From positions 1 to 64,000 of IMG/VR virus record IMGVR_UViG_3300009705_003007: a DNA stretch of 64,000 bases; one strand, 5' to 3'. Position 1 is the first letter of the stretch; every line of letters starts with the position of its first letter. This document shows, in pieces, positions 28,112 to 39,193 of the stretch. The position numbers were made by a program, and so were the translations under genes. Origin of the DNA: a virus. The notes under the pieces are model-generated. The model was not told the DNA's origin and did no database searches. It was given only the letters and a program-made list of their open reading frames with translations.

Positions 28112-31100
28112 TGGCAATAGGCGATCCTTGGGACACAAGTTATAACCCTCGTTATAACTACCCTCTTAAAAATCAACACACTGGTAAACCCGCATGGATG
28201 CCAGACGCTTCCGATGAAGTACCTCAAGATAACCCTCTTGCCCTAAAAGATAGAAGAAAGGGTAGATTCTGTACTGAGGGATGTGGCTGCATAGATACGT
28301 ATTGTAGTAATTTAGCAGGGGCTAGATGTACTCTTCCTCCTGAATTAGCTATTACCATAATGAGAACACCGGATGGTAGATACCAAGCTAGAAATGGTAT
28401 TGAAAATGGTGAAGGTGAAACCTATCATCTTAAATATTCTAACGGGTCTTGGAGAGGCAGTAGGTGCTGCTCTCATAACGCAGATGGATCTCTTAATTAT
28501 GCCTGCGACCCATGTAAAGTAAGCACACTTCCAAATGGAAAACCGTCCGAGTGTCACCACGCCAATAATAAATATAAAGAATTAGATAGCAATAAGCAGG
28601 TAGGAGATAATTTCACCCCAAGGGGTAAATATCACTATGACGCAGCTATGCATGGTGAGGCATGGCCAAGAAGGGGTGTAGACACTTGGTTAGTACCAGA
28701 TGGGTATAACGAAACCCTTCCTACCGATGGTACTGAAATGCTAAAGTCCTCGGAGAGAGTGGGAAGATATTCGGGTTGTTTTAATATAGACGGCTCATTA
28801 CAAGAGGTTGACGCAGCAGTTACCGATGATGCGTCATGTAAAGATTTACATGGGCCGAAGGCTTATTGGAATGAGTTTATACCTAGTTGGACAAACAATG
28901 ACGTAAAAGACAGGCAGTCTGTTGAAGATTTAATTGGTACTGAATTACAACAAACTCAATTTTCTAAGAATTCGACCTCTGCTCGCTTAAACATAAAAGC
29001 AGTAGAAAAAAGAATACGCATAGATAAAGAAAATTATCTTGTTGGTTATAGCATCCAAAATGGATCAGACGAAGATGTCGCTGAAAACATTGCAGATCCA
29101 CGTATTGCTTATTCAACTGTTGACTCTAGAGAAGGTGGATGTATAGAAGACGGGGCAGCACCAATAAAGAAGCGCCCTTGGTGTAGAAATGCAGGAACGG
29201 GAACAAGAATACGACAACAGTGTACCGACACACAGCATAAAAACAAAATAGACTGCGAAGATGCGGTTATTCCCGGTACTAGCGAAACGACTACATCAGA
29301 AATTTGGCTTTATGATGATAAGAGCGAGTGTCAAGGTTCTGGTTTTTGTTACCCACCTGAAGAAACAGGCGGTACTGGCGTAGCAGATTTATCCGTAGAA
29401 GCACTTAAGCCTCACTGTGTAACAAAAGCTTATTGTGAAGGAACGTCGGATAATTGTAGCCAATCAGTCGTTGATCCCGACACTGGGATAGGTAGAACCT
29501 GCGACACTAAAGACGATTGTGAAGCTCCGGTCTATGGAAATACTGGATGTGGTGGTTCGTGGCTTAACAATCCAGTACTTAATAAAGCAGATTGTATCGA
29601 CCTTGGGGAAAAATGGGTAGGAGAACAAGAATATACTCAGGGTTATTGTATTGATGAAATAGGACAAAGAGTTCCTTTAGATGTTCCGGCGGGAATGACA
29701 GAACAAGAATGTAGAGATTCCGATAAGGAAACATGGGTAGATCCCTCTAAAAGCAAAAAAGGTTGTGAGGAAGTTTTTCCAGAAGACGCTCCTAACGGAA
29801 CAGAATGGTCGCTTGGAAGTGAAAACAGTTGTGAGTCCCACAACAAAGGTAAAGATGCGCTTTGTAGAGACTCTGATGGTAATGTTATAGATGGTAGTTG
29901 TAGCTTAAGCTCCGACGAAAACAAAACACAGGAAGACTGCGTAGAATTATCTTGTTACGAAACTAGTAGCGGCGCAAAAGTTAGCAAATCAGAAGGCGAG
30001 TGTCTTGGCCCGATTTATTCTTGGAAAAAGGGGGTTTGGACTCCTTTTTCTAAAAAGAGTGTTTGTGAGGCAGCGGATGGAACGTGGTATAGTAATGTTT
30101 GGATGCCAAACGACTGGGTTGATTGGGAATATGAAAAAAGGTCTTGTTGCGGGGGAACCATTTTAGACGAAGCTCACCCATTTCACACTCCCCAGATTTC
30201 AGGAGGCGCTCGCAACACAAGAAAAAATACCGTGTGTTTCACTCCTTATTCAGAAGTGATTCTACATACGGATGCGATATCCGGCTTCATTGGAGATAGC
30301 CGAGGAGAAGGCTGTACCTCTATCGGAAATCAATTTGATAGGCAGTTATTCTTCCCAGATATTGAGAGCTATTGGACTGTCATAATTAGACCATGCAACT
30401 TCTGGGGTTCTTGCACAGAAGAAGGAAAAACAAGACCAGACCCTAGTGAATTAACAGGACAGCCTGATAATTACTTTGACACGACATGCGGAGAAGAAGT
30501 AGTTCTGTACCTTCCAGTAGATCAAATGTTAAATTGCTCTAACTTTAATCTAACACTGCAAAGTGAAGAACAATTGAGATCTGGATGGAAAGAGTCAGAA
30601 CCAATGTGGGATGAAAGAATGGGATCGTTTGAGTACGGAAACCCCGCAACCAACATTGCCGCAAAGGTTGGAATGAGTTCAGCTGTAACGGGAGCTGGAA
30701 ATATATCAGGAGGTTTCCCCGGAACGCCTTTTGGAACTCAGTACCCTGCGTGGTGTATGAATCCAGATGCAAATTTTGATGGAATAGCTGACGGACAAGC
30801 GTTTCAGGGATCAGCGAGTGGTCGGAATTTTTGTGATCAGTATGTTTATTATTCATCTGGTGCAGAAAAGAACCGACTTGCTAACGCTAAAGGGGCAGAA
30901 GTCCTTCACGGTTTTAATATACAACCACAACCCTTCAAAGCTACCGAAGAAAAGCAAAACAGAGCTAAGTCTTTCGAACAAGCCCTTAATGATAAAGCGT
31001 ATTGGCAAAAGTGCGTGGGTCATATAATGGGAGACTATGGCGGTGGTGGTCATTGGTTTTGGAATTATGGCGTAGATTATTTCATGTATTATGATTTTGT

Positions 31101-34100
31101 TGCATGGGGTGAAGTTTACCCAACCATGAAAGCGGGAGGTCATTGTGCGGATATAGCTCAAAAAGTATGGGATTATGTTGAGACTCATGATGGTTTCTTG
31201 AGACGTGGCGATTGTGGCTATGGAAACGGAGCCTTGTGGGTGGGGTGGGTTGAAGACGATGGCGTGGACAACGACTTTATGTGTCCAAAGTGTTTAACAA
31301 TCAACGATGAAGGACAATGCAATAGTGCAACTACATGCATGTTGCCAGATGGAACATCTGAACAGGGCGACTGCGCAAGTGGTCAAGGTCAATGTATGGA
31401 CATTGGAGGAGATGCCGTAGAGGGAATAACTGAAGAAGGAGATTGTAATGGAGAAGGACAAAATTGGAGAGACGGAGTAACTGAAGATTGTTGCGAATGG
31501 TTCAAATTTTGTTCGTTCGACATATGCACCAATTTCGATGACGTTCAAGAGAGTCAGGGCTTAGTCGATTGTGTATGGAGAAAAGCAGACACAAAAGAAG
31601 AGTGTGAGAGGAAGATGAGCAACACGGGCGCTGGCGGTATTTGGCAAGACGGATGTGTTCCAACTGAAGCAAGATTACTACTGGATGAATGCTCTCCTGT
31701 TCACGATATACCAGAAGAACTTATAAACATTGTTTTGGGAGAAAAGGTAGGTGAATGTACTTGTTTTAATGAAGCAGGTGACGACCTTAGCGCGAACCTA
31801 CCTGAAAATGAATGTCAAGAATTGGTAAATTCTGGGGTTTGTGATGGAAGTATTCCTCCTGCATTTAACCCAGATATGGTTGGAGGTCAAGGAAGCACTT
31901 ATCCAGTAAGAGAAAACAACGTAGTTAAACTAAGGGTTGATGGGCCTTTAACCACAGAATTGACCGACCTGAGCGAAATAGAAGACGGTTTTCTAAAGTC
32001 TAAATGTTGGCTTAATGACGAAGTGTTTACGGTTAGTTTTGGTGAAATAGACAAGGCGCTTTGTCTTGCTATGAATAATAATCCACTTACACCGGGAGTA
32101 TTTAGATGGGGGCCAGACTATTACACAACTGAGTTTGGGTTAAAACGTCGTAGTCCCTTATCTGGAGGAGAGGGAGTAGGCAATGCCATGACTTACTGGC
32201 ATCACACTGGGCTTTTCCCCAAAGGTGAGATGGCTAGTTATGTTAACGATCACTGCATGGGAACTATGCAGCATAGAAGAATCCAGTACGCCAGCAACGA
32301 AAGACCAATCAAAATAACTTCCAGAAACCACCTATTAAAAGACGGTGATCTTGTTTCTACTTGGGATGTCCAAGGCAATTTTGGTGCTAACGTCATGACT
32401 AATCGTGATTGGCAAGAAACCCAATGGGAAGACAAGATATATAGCCCATGTGTTGGAGAGACTTGCGACGAAGTAATGTGGCCAAATAGCGTTTGTGCCG
32501 AGTCCACAATATGCTTAGACGAACAGGGTAATGAAATAAAGGGAGCAGGTAGAGAATCTTGTACAGGAGGAGAATGTGAAGCAACAAGAAAGGATGGTTC
32601 CAAATGTAATAGTCAAAATGCTTGTGAAGCAGAAGCGGAAGAATGTATCCCTCTGCAATCAGATGGCACTTGTAAAGAAGGTTTTGTAAAAGATAAAGAT
32701 TATAAGTTTGATAACGCAACCCAAAGCCAACCCACATGTGATGAGAAGAAATTTTCATGCTGTTATAATAAAGAAGACGGTGCTGGGATGTGTTTAAACA
32801 CCCTGTGGGAAAACCCAGACAGCCTGATGGGATGTGGTTCAAAGTGGGACGGAAAACAAGGAAACACCTTTAAAACATATTGCGATACCGATAAGTATTA
32901 CGCTTGTAACGGAGCGCCTATATTGGGAGAAGATCCTCCTCCAATGGATTCTTTTGTAGCCAAGAACGTGACACTTGACACTTTTGATTTATTTACATGT
33001 GACAAACACCCGGTCGATGGAAGAATAAAAAACAAAACAAATTTAGATACTGAAGAATGTGAAGACGAAAGTAAGCAAGTATGTGTAACAAATGCTGGCA
33101 TGCCCTATGAGACGATTGTTGCGGAGCCTGAATGGTCTGTTAAACTTTCGCCCTTCGAAGATGAGAAATATTTTGGACTAGTGGGCCACGAAGCTTTCGA
33201 AAAGCAAGAATGGTGCGCTGCTGGAGATCAGCTAAGACCAGAACACACTAGTAATGCTGCGTGTACCCATGCAGGTTTTACTTGGACTAATAATTATTCG
33301 CTTGAAACAGGTTCTTGTGACATAGACTCAAATAACAACATAAAATACAACGACTGTATAGAATTAGCCTGCTACATAGAGGACAGGAGAACAAGAAAGT
33401 CAGAAACAGAATGTGTTGGGTCTGACGTTAACGGAGTGGCTTTACTCTGGAAAAAGGGAAACTGGTCAGGTGGGGTTGATGCAGACGTTAGATGTATTAC
33501 TTTTGGGAAATGCCTAATTGTAGACAATGCTATTGGCGTGTCTGAAGGCATGATGACAAGAGATGAATGCACCCTTCTTGGAAAAACCTTCAGAACTCTT
33601 CATACGAACAAACCTTACACAGATGGAACACAACAATATCTGCATCAATGCTATGATGGATCTGCTAATGCAGATAATCATGAAGACATTATACGAAAGG
33701 CTATGGACGTTGATGAATTAGAAAAAGTATGTCTAGCAAAACATAGTAAATGTATAGATTATGATGGCAATGACTTAGGCATAGGTAATGAAAGCAATTG
33801 CTTATCAATGGGTGGAACGTGGCAAACTGGTAAAGTCCAAACCCAATATAACGAGTGTGTTAAAACAATAGAGGGTGAGTTGGGGGTTTTAGACTACTCG
33901 TTCGGAGATCCTTTTAAAAACTGTTTTATTGAAAACGCATGGAAGTCCGAAATGATGCTGGACGACACGAGTTCCATGGTCTCAAGCTTTGGAGTACCCA
34001 GCGTGGGCGTTTGGAAGACATGTCCATTCACTGGTCAATGGGACTATTGGGGAAATGCCAACGATGATGTTGGTGTAGAAGCTGGTTATGTAAGCCATCT

Positions 34101-37100
34101 TAATGCTGATGAACTGGATTCCAAATTCAAACTTGGATGGGGAGGGCCGGGATATAAATGGGAAGAAAGAGCAAACGATTACTATGTACAAATTGAACAA
34201 AAAGGTATATGTCCAGTATGCTGTGATCACTTTATGCCTAGAAGTCTTATTGCAACAATTTCAGACCAACCAACTGAAATATTGAATCATATACAATGTA
34301 GAATGGATCCTTGTGATGCACCAACAGCGAATGATTCGTTTGGTATTAACGACGTGGGATCCGCTAATCATGATGGCTATTGTTGTGCAGACGCGCATCA
34401 TCCTTGTGTTTTAGGTGATGATGTTCCGAATTGTGAAAGTGAATTCATTCCTCTTCCTAACGGTAGCTTAAAGCCTGTAACTTTTGGTCAGTGTTATAAA
34501 GACGGCGAATTGCTTGTTTCTTTCAGACGAGATGATTGCGTTAGGAAGAGAGGTGGCACGTTTGTGCCGGTAACAGCGCCGGAGATGTGTGATCCATTCA
34601 TAAGAACACGTCTCAGTAATGCTGGAACTACGAATTGTAGGAAGTGTTCAGAGGTGTATAGCTCCAGACATAAAGTTAAAACTTATGCGGAAACCGGAAA
34701 TGTAAAATCGAGAGAAAGAGGGCTCTTGAGTTATTCAGGAAGTAATTGCTGCGAAGATGGAACGTTATGTGAAAGAACTACAAACGCACAAGACAAAAAC
34801 CTTCTGGACGAAGATTATCCTTATCCAACATGTGAACAAGTAAGATTTTTATGCCCGCCTTGTACGGTAGAGGGACAAACATGTAACAAGGGACAAGTAT
34901 CAGCATTATGCAAGGTGACGCTTGATCCTTATGGAAATGAAGTTGGGATTGATTGGCAGTTTGAGCCTTGTATTTGTTTCCCAAACAATGTTTCGTATGA
35001 GTATGAGCCTGAATTTGTAGTCACGGGTGACGCAGGAAACTCGGCAGCCGGAAGTTGTGATTTCAATGGGGTTAAGAATAGCGCTGGGGATATGGGGGTA
35101 GATAATGCTGGAGGATGTTATGACGTTAACGGAAACATAGTAGTAGGAAAAGAGAGAAAAAACGGCGCCTTAGAATCAGACTGTGCTAGTAACGAAAAAT
35201 GGAAAAGCGGATCTGGTGGTTGTATGCCAATGCATATAGAAGCATACGCTGATGAATCTTGCTACGATCTAGGAAATTCTATTGAGTCATACGATTCGAC
35301 ATGTCCCGGATTCGACGCGATTGACGTACCAATGGAATACGATGGGGTTGTATGGAGATCAGAATGGGAGTTGATGAATGAAGTTGGCTTAAAGACATGT
35401 GAATTTGGCATGCATAGATTCCACTGGCCTGTAAATTGTAGAGCAACTGGCCCATCAGGAAGTGATTATACTGCTCCATCAGAAATTGTTGCTGTCGGTG
35501 GTGACTGTGACGGATGCGACATGCCTCAAATGGGCTTGCATGGAATATTGGTTGACGGAAGAAAAAGCTGGCTAACACATAGAAATGCAAAACTACCAAA
35601 CGCAACTAATGACGGGCATTTTATTAGATTAGTAATGGGCTGTGGAAACTCTATACCATCAATAGACGCTTATAGAAGTGGTGATATAGTTGATGGCGGC
35701 TTTGGGCCAATATTAGGAGCCACTTATAGAGATAACGGTATTAAAATATGGTCAGAAATAACCAACTGTACCTTTACAGACGCTATGGGTTCTGATGGTC
35801 TAAGAATAGACAGGGTTGATACTGGTGTTTCTGGTAGTCCTCCTATCTTTCCCCTCAAACCATGCATATCAAAAAATCAACTAGTTAAGGCGATGCACGG
35901 AAAACTTCCTACACCGGGAGATCCAACTGAAACAGAAAGAGTCTATACGTTTGCTGGAAGATGTATAAGGAAAAAAGACTGTGGGCCAAAGGGGCCATGT
36001 CACGGTACAGACTGCTGTACTTACAAGGGAAGAGATAAAAGGTACTTCAGCGCCCCGCTTTGGAGTGGAGGTATTGCTTGTTCGACAGGCGGAGACCTTG
36101 CACATAGATGTCAGGCAACTGGTTTCGATCCCCTTCCTTCAAAACCGGCAGAACAATTTACTGTTCATTATATAAAAGATGTTAATCCTGTAACGGGTGA
36201 AGGAACGCTCGTTGTTCCAGCTTACGCCCCAACATTTGGTGGTAGAAGGTGTCATTATGAAAACGGAACTCCCGTTGGTATTGGTGTAGCCGAATTACAA
36301 GATGCTGAACTAGACACTTTTGGCGATTTTTCAAGAAATAACAAATCTAGAAATCCATATCTACCAGCCGGTGGCACAGTCATAACGGGGTCTAAAACGT
36401 CATCTACAAAATCTTCTGTTACTACTTATAAGCGACACGACGGTATTCCAAGCGGAGATGCCATACCTGACGAACATGGTGATAAAGGTCGTGGTAATGG
36501 TCAGTTTATGGAAATAAAGGTCGCAAATGTTGCACCGCTTATAACCAAAAACCCAAGGAAGAACAGACATTTAAGAATCTATGATAGGTCGAGAGGAAGC
36601 GCAGCATCTGGTTTTCATAACGCCACCACTCTTTCTGGCATGAATATGCTACAAAGGTATGACTTACCGCAGCCTTACGGTTTAAATCCTTGGCCTGTCG
36701 ATCACCAAACGCACTCAACCTCCTATAGTCCATGGCCTAAAGGTGGCCCACATTCACCTAATGCTTTATTGGGGGGTATACCTACGGAGAGTCTAAGAAA
36801 AGATCCTGCTCTTTCTCTTAATCAACCCGGAAGAGTTGGGCCTATGCCAACAATGGATAATCTAAATAGAATGTTTAGGTATAATGAAGTAAACATGGGA
36901 GATGGAGCGACCACGCCCATTCCAGAAATATTTCCTTTTGAGCCTGTTCAGATTGATGGGTTTGATAATGTCTATTCAGACTCATTAGGAGCTTGTACTA
37001 ATTCTTATTACAAAACCAAGGGTGCTTGTAAAACAGCAGACCATCTATGGATTCCTCAGTTCATATATACAAAAGTTACAACAAAATACGATCATGATTT

Positions 37101-39183
37101 AGCTGATGCTGAAAAGCTTGTAATTAGTGGAAGCGTAGCCTATCCAGCAACCTGTAAAGGTGTAAGATTGGGCTATTGTTCAGGAAAGAAAGGTGCGTCT
37201 ATAAATGATTGTATAAGGGGCGAATGTGTTGATACCCATATGATAAATTCTCCATATGTTCATATAGATGGAGACATAACTAAAGGTATTATAGATAATA
37301 AGACAGATTGTGATGCCGCCAGCGCACAAAAACAAAATGATGCTTTTTTGAATGGCTTTGATGCGCCGTCTTTGGCATTTAAGACTAACGGTCAATGGGT
37401 TCAAGTGTTTAAAGAGACGACGAGTTCAGACGGTCGTGAACCTGAAATAGGAGATGCGGATAAGCACATTTGTGAAGTAGTGTTTAATGGTGAATGGGTA
37501 GTTGGGACGACAAACAACGAGAAAGACAAAAAGGGCTTTTATAAGGACGAAAACAATGATTTTCCTATTAAGTTAACCCTTGGGCATGAAGGCTTTGTTG
37601 AAGGCTGTCCTGTTGGTTGTAGGTTAAACGGATTCTATTTATCAGATCCATGCACACCGCCAAGTGACAGCAGTCCAGAAGGACAATGTTTCGAATGCGT
37701 GGAAACTGTTGTTATTGTAGATGAACAAGAAATAAGAGAGATGAAATGTCCTCTTGGCCCAGTTGATGGAAATTACGTCGCTAGAAAACGAGGCTGTCAA
37801 CACGCTGAATATGAAAACGAAAAAGACTGTGAAGAAAAGGGTTGGGCTTGGTTCGGTAAAATTACAGCTAAAAACGAATTTGCTATTCATCAAGAAATGG
37901 AATTAACAATTCATGATGCAAGTCAATTAAGATCAAACCTAGATGCCTATAAACCACTACCAGTAAATATTGACTCCGGTCTTTATGGTACGGACTGGGA
38001 ATATGATTTATCGAATACTCCTAAAAGAATAAGCACAGACGCCGCTGTAGGCACGTCTGAACCATTGAGTAGTTTAAGTCACGATCAATGCAAAGCAACA
38101 AGAGGGGCAGAGTGGACGATAACCAACAACACCACAACACCTCCGGAAGGTCGATGTGTAGATCTTTCAAGACTGGACGCTGAATTCCCAGCCTTGTTTG
38201 GTGACGATCCCGAAAGTGCAGAAACAGAAGAACAACAAGCAATTTATGATCTTTGTAACAAAAGTGACAATTGTCAATTCATAAGGAAATATAAACAATG
38301 TTTAGGTAATCACTGGTCTGATATAGGGACGTGTTGGCAAGTTAAAACAGACGATAGCGAAGGACGAATCATTACAGATGAAGAAACCACGCATAGAGAG
38401 TGTGATGCTTTAAATGGTGTGTTTGTTGGAAAACCAATATCATCCATAGAAACTGTCGATGAATGTGCTGAGTATTCTTTACAAAGCTCAAGGTGTAGCA
38501 TAAGCGGTGATAATGAAATCTACTCAAGCGAAGGAAGTTGCCTATTCGCGGGTGGTGATTGGATAGAAGCAAGAGACGCAAGTGGAGAAGCAGTTTATGA
38601 ATTTGAATGTATAGACGCTTCTATTCCGGGATCATACTCCACGCCTAAAGAATGTACTGTAATTGGACTTGGAAAAGTTTCCTATAAAGGTACACCAAGC
38701 AGTATTTCTCTGGACGAACGCAAGATGAACGTCGTCACAATGATGAAAAAGTTATCAAATCTATCTTCTCCAGAAGCTATTGCTATGGGTCATGATGTTG
38801 GCATTGGTCTTTCTCCAAGAAACCATAAAGGTGTTATATACGCAGCACAGGTAGACGTTTCTGTAGCAGAGAATAAAGGTTATGACAAGTACGCAGATCC
38901 AAACTGGAGAGCAGTATGGAGTAGACACGGTGGGGCATTTGATATTCTAATAGGGTATCCCCCACCGGAAAATAATTGTAGACAAGGAAATAGTGACAAA
39001 CCTACAAACATGGACTTCTACCTACAATTTGATCAGATATGCTGTAACGACAAAGGGGCGTTAAACTTCCATAAATGTGAAGACAAGTGCTGGCATCATT
39101 ACTATGGGCCAGTCTTAAACGATATGGAATTCCAACATGGAATACCCGGAGATTCAATACTTCACGTAAATGTTCACGAATAA
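28111..39183 (+). CDS. 3690-residue cysteine-repeat giant virion protein
   Basis: The largest gene in the window, starting in a TAATG overlap. It begins with a CTEGCGC..TYC cluster (about residue 54) and contains at least twenty recognisable cysteine-repeat units from about residue 218 to 3530, such as C..TEQECRDSDKETW, C..TKEECERKMS..GGIW, C..NESNCLSMGGTW, C..EKDCEEKGWAW and C..SEGSCLFAGGDW. They are separated by non-repetitive beta-rich sections with conserved-looking Trp and Gly. Two copies of a composite C-x12-C-x4-C module lie at 29896-30042 and 33313-33468. It has no signal peptide, transmembrane segment or enzyme motif. It probably forms a long tip or side fibre held by disulfides or metals outside the cell. 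Size and cysteine content are unusual for a phage protein. Confidence 0.7.
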   Translation: MAIGDPWDTSYNPRYNYPLKNQHTGKPAWMPDASDEVPQDNPLALKDRRKGRFCTEGCGCIDTYCSNLAGARCTLPPELAITIMRTPDGRYQARNGIENGEGETYHLKYSNGSWRGSRCCSHNADGSLNYACDPCKVSTLPNGKPSECHHANNKYKELDSNKQVGDNFTPRGKYHYDAAMHGEAWPRRGVDTWLVPDGYNETLPTDGTEMLKSSERVGRYSGCFNIDGSLQEVDAAVTDDASCKDLHGPKAYWNEFIPSWTNNDVKDRQSVEDLIGTELQQTQFSKNSTSARLNIKAVEKRIRIDKENYLVGYSIQNGSDEDVAENIADPRIAYSTVDSREGGCIEDGAAPIKKRPWCRNAGTGTRIRQQCTDTQHKNKIDCEDAVIPGTSETTTSEIWLYDDKSECQGSGFCYPPEETGGTGVADLSVEALKPHCVTKAYCEGTSDNCSQSVVDPDTGIGRTCDTKDDCEAPVYGNTGCGGSWLNNPVLNKADCIDLGEKWVGEQEYTQGYCIDEIGQRVPLDVPAGMTEQECRDSDKETWVDPSKSKKGCEEVFPEDAPNGTEWSLGSENSCESHNKGKDALCRDSDGNVIDGSCSLSSDENKTQEDCVELSCYETSSGAKVSKSEGECLGPIYSWKKGVWTPFSKKSVCEAADGTWYSNVWMPNDWVDWEYEKRSCCGGTILDEAHPFHTPQISGGARNTRKNTVCFTPYSEVILHTDAISGFIGDSRGEGCTSIGNQFDRQLFFPDIESYWTVIIRPCNFWGSCTEEGKTRPDPSELTGQPDNYFDTTCGEEVVLYLPVDQMLNCSNFNLTLQSEEQLRSGWKESEPMWDERMGSFEYGNPATNIAAKVGMSSAVTGAGNISGGFPGTPFGTQYPAWCMNPDANFDGIADGQAFQGSASGRNFCDQYVYYSSGAEKNRLANAKGAEVLHGFNIQPQPFKATEEKQNRAKSFEQALNDKAYWQKCVGHIMGDYGGGGHWFWNYGVDYFMYYDFVAWGEVYPTMKAGGHCADIAQKVWDYVETHDGFLRRGDCGYGNGALWVGWVEDDGVDNDFMCPKCLTINDEGQCNSATTCMLPDGTSEQGDCASGQGQCMDIGGDAVEGITEEGDCNGEGQNWRDGVTEDCCEWFKFCSFDICTNFDDVQESQGLVDCVWRKADTKEECERKMSNTGAGGIWQDGCVPTEARLLLDECSPVHDIPEELINIVLGEKVGECTCFNEAGDDLSANLPENECQELVNSGVCDGSIPPAFNPDMVGGQGSTYPVRENNVVKLRVDGPLTTELTDLSEIEDGFLKSKCWLNDEVFTVSFGEIDKALCLAMNNNPLTPGVFRWGPDYYTTEFGLKRRSPLSGGEGVGNAMTYWHHTGLFPKGEMASYVNDHCMGTMQHRRIQYASNERPIKITSRNHLLKDGDLVSTWDVQGNFGANVMTNRDWQETQWEDKIYSPCVGETCDEVMWPNSVCAESTICLDEQGNEIKGAGRESCTGGECEATRKDGSKCNSQNACEAEAEECIPLQSDGTCKEGFVKDKDYKFDNATQSQPTCDEKKFSCCYNKEDGAGMCLNTLWENPDSLMGCGSKWDGKQGNTFKTYCDTDKYYACNGAPILGEDPPPMDSFVAKNVTLDTFDLFTCDKHPVDGRIKNKTNLDTEECEDESKQVCVTNAGMPYETIVAEPEWSVKLSPFEDEKYFGLVGHEAFEKQEWCAAGDQLRPEHTSNAACTHAGFTWTNNYSLETGSCDIDSNNNIKYNDCIELACYIEDRRTRKSETECVGSDVNGVALLWKKGNWSGGVDADVRCITFGKCLIVDNAIGVSEGMMTRDECTLLGKTFRTLHTNKPYTDGTQQYLHQCYDGSANADNHEDIIRKAMDVDELEKVCLAKHSKCIDYDGNDLGIGNESNCLSMGGTWQTGKVQTQYNECVKTIEGELGVLDYSFGDPFKNCFIENAWKSEMMLDDTSSMVSSFGVPSVGVWKTCPFTGQWDYWGNANDDVGVEAGYVSHLNADELDSKFKLGWGGPGYKWEERANDYYVQIEQKGICPVCCDHFMPRSLIATISDQPTEILNHIQCRMDPCDAPTANDSFGINDVGSANHDGYCCADAHHPCVLGDDVPNCESEFIPLPNGSLKPVTFGQCYKDGELLVSFRRDDCVRKRGGTFVPVTAPEMCDPFIRTRLSNAGTTNCRKCSEVYSSRHKVKTYAETGNVKSRERGLLSYSGSNCCEDGTLCERTTNAQDKNLLDEDYPYPTCEQVRFLCPPCTVEGQTCNKGQVSALCKVTLDPYGNEVGIDWQFEPCICFPNNVSYEYEPEFVVTGDAGNSAAGSCDFNGVKNSAGDMGVDNAGGCYDVNGNIVVGKERKNGALESDCASNEKWKSGSGGCMPMHIEAYADESCYDLGNSIESYDSTCPGFDAIDVPMEYDGVVWRSEWELMNEVGLKTCEFGMHRFHWPVNCRATGPSGSDYTAPSEIVAVGGDCDGCDMPQMGLHGILVDGRKSWLTHRNAKLPNATNDGHFIRLVMGCGNSIPSIDAYRSGDIVDGGFGPILGATYRDNGIKIWSEITNCTFTDAMGSDGLRIDRVDTGVSGSPPIFPLKPCISKNQLVKAMHGKLPTPGDPTETERVYTFAGRCIRKKDCGPKGPCHGTDCCTYKGRDKRYFSAPLWSGGIACSTGGDLAHRCQATGFDPLPSKPAEQFTVHYIKDVNPVTGEGTLVVPAYAPTFGGRRCHYENGTPVGIGVAELQDAELDTFGDFSRNNKSRNPYLPAGGTVITGSKTSSTKSSVTTYKRHDGIPSGDAIPDEHGDKGRGNGQFMEIKVANVAPLITKNPRKNRHLRIYDRSRGSAASGFHNATTLSGMNMLQRYDLPQPYGLNPWPVDHQTHSTSYSPWPKGGPHSPNALLGGIPTESLRKDPALSLNQPGRVGPMPTMDNLNRMFRYNEVNMGDGATTPIPEIFPFEPVQIDGFDNVYSDSLGACTNSYYKTKGACKTADHLWIPQFIYTKVTTKYDHDLADAEKLVISGSVAYPATCKGVRLGYCSGKKGASINDCIRGECVDTHMINSPYVHIDGDITKGIIDNKTDCDAASAQKQNDAFLNGFDAPSLAFKTNGQWVQVFKETTSSDGREPEIGDADKHICEVVFNGEWVVGTTNNEKDKKGFYKDENNDFPIKLTLGHEGFVEGCPVGCRLNGFYLSDPCTPPSDSSPEGQCFECVETVVIVDEQEIREMKCPLGPVDGNYVARKRGCQHAEYENEKDCEEKGWAWFGKITAKNEFAIHQEMELTIHDASQLRSNLDAYKPLPVNIDSGLYGTDWEYDLSNTPKRISTDAAVGTSEPLSSLSHDQCKATRGAEWTITNNTTTPPEGRCVDLSRLDAEFPALFGDDPESAETEEQQAIYDLCNKSDNCQFIRKYKQCLGNHWSDIGTCWQVKTDDSEGRIITDEETTHRECDALNGVFVGKPISSIETVDECAEYSLQSSRCSISGDNEIYSSEGSCLFAGGDWIEARDASGEAVYEFECIDASIPGSYSTPKECTVIGLGKVSYKGTPSSISLDERKMNVVTMMKKLSNLSSPEAIAMGHDVGIGLSPRNHKGVIYAAQVDVSVAENKGYDKYADPNWRAVWSRHGGAFDILIGYPPPENNCRQGNSDKPTNMDFYLQFDQICCNDKGALNFHKCEDKCWHHYYGPVLNDMEFQHGIPGDSILHVNVHE
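29896..30042 (+). repeat. Composite cysteine module, copy 2
   Basis: Encodes SC..C-x4-C (CVELSC) then C..YSWKKGVW, with the first two cysteines 12 residues apart. It shares N at position 8 after the first C, E-L-x-C-Y and W-K-K-G-x-W with copy 3. Confidence 0.75.
33313..33468 (+). repeat. Composite cysteine module, copy 3
   Basis: Encodes SCDIDSNNN..C-x4-C (CIELAC) then ECVG..LLWKKGNW. The spacing C-x12-C-x4-C is identical to copies 1 and 2; only the loop before the fourth cysteine differs in length. Confidence 0.75.
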
Positions 39184-39193
39184 GAGGAATATA

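Noticed and set aside
15198-39183. Diversity-generating retroelement acting on the tip proteins
   Set aside because: No reverse transcriptase gene or template/variable repeat pair was recognised in the window; it could lie outside.
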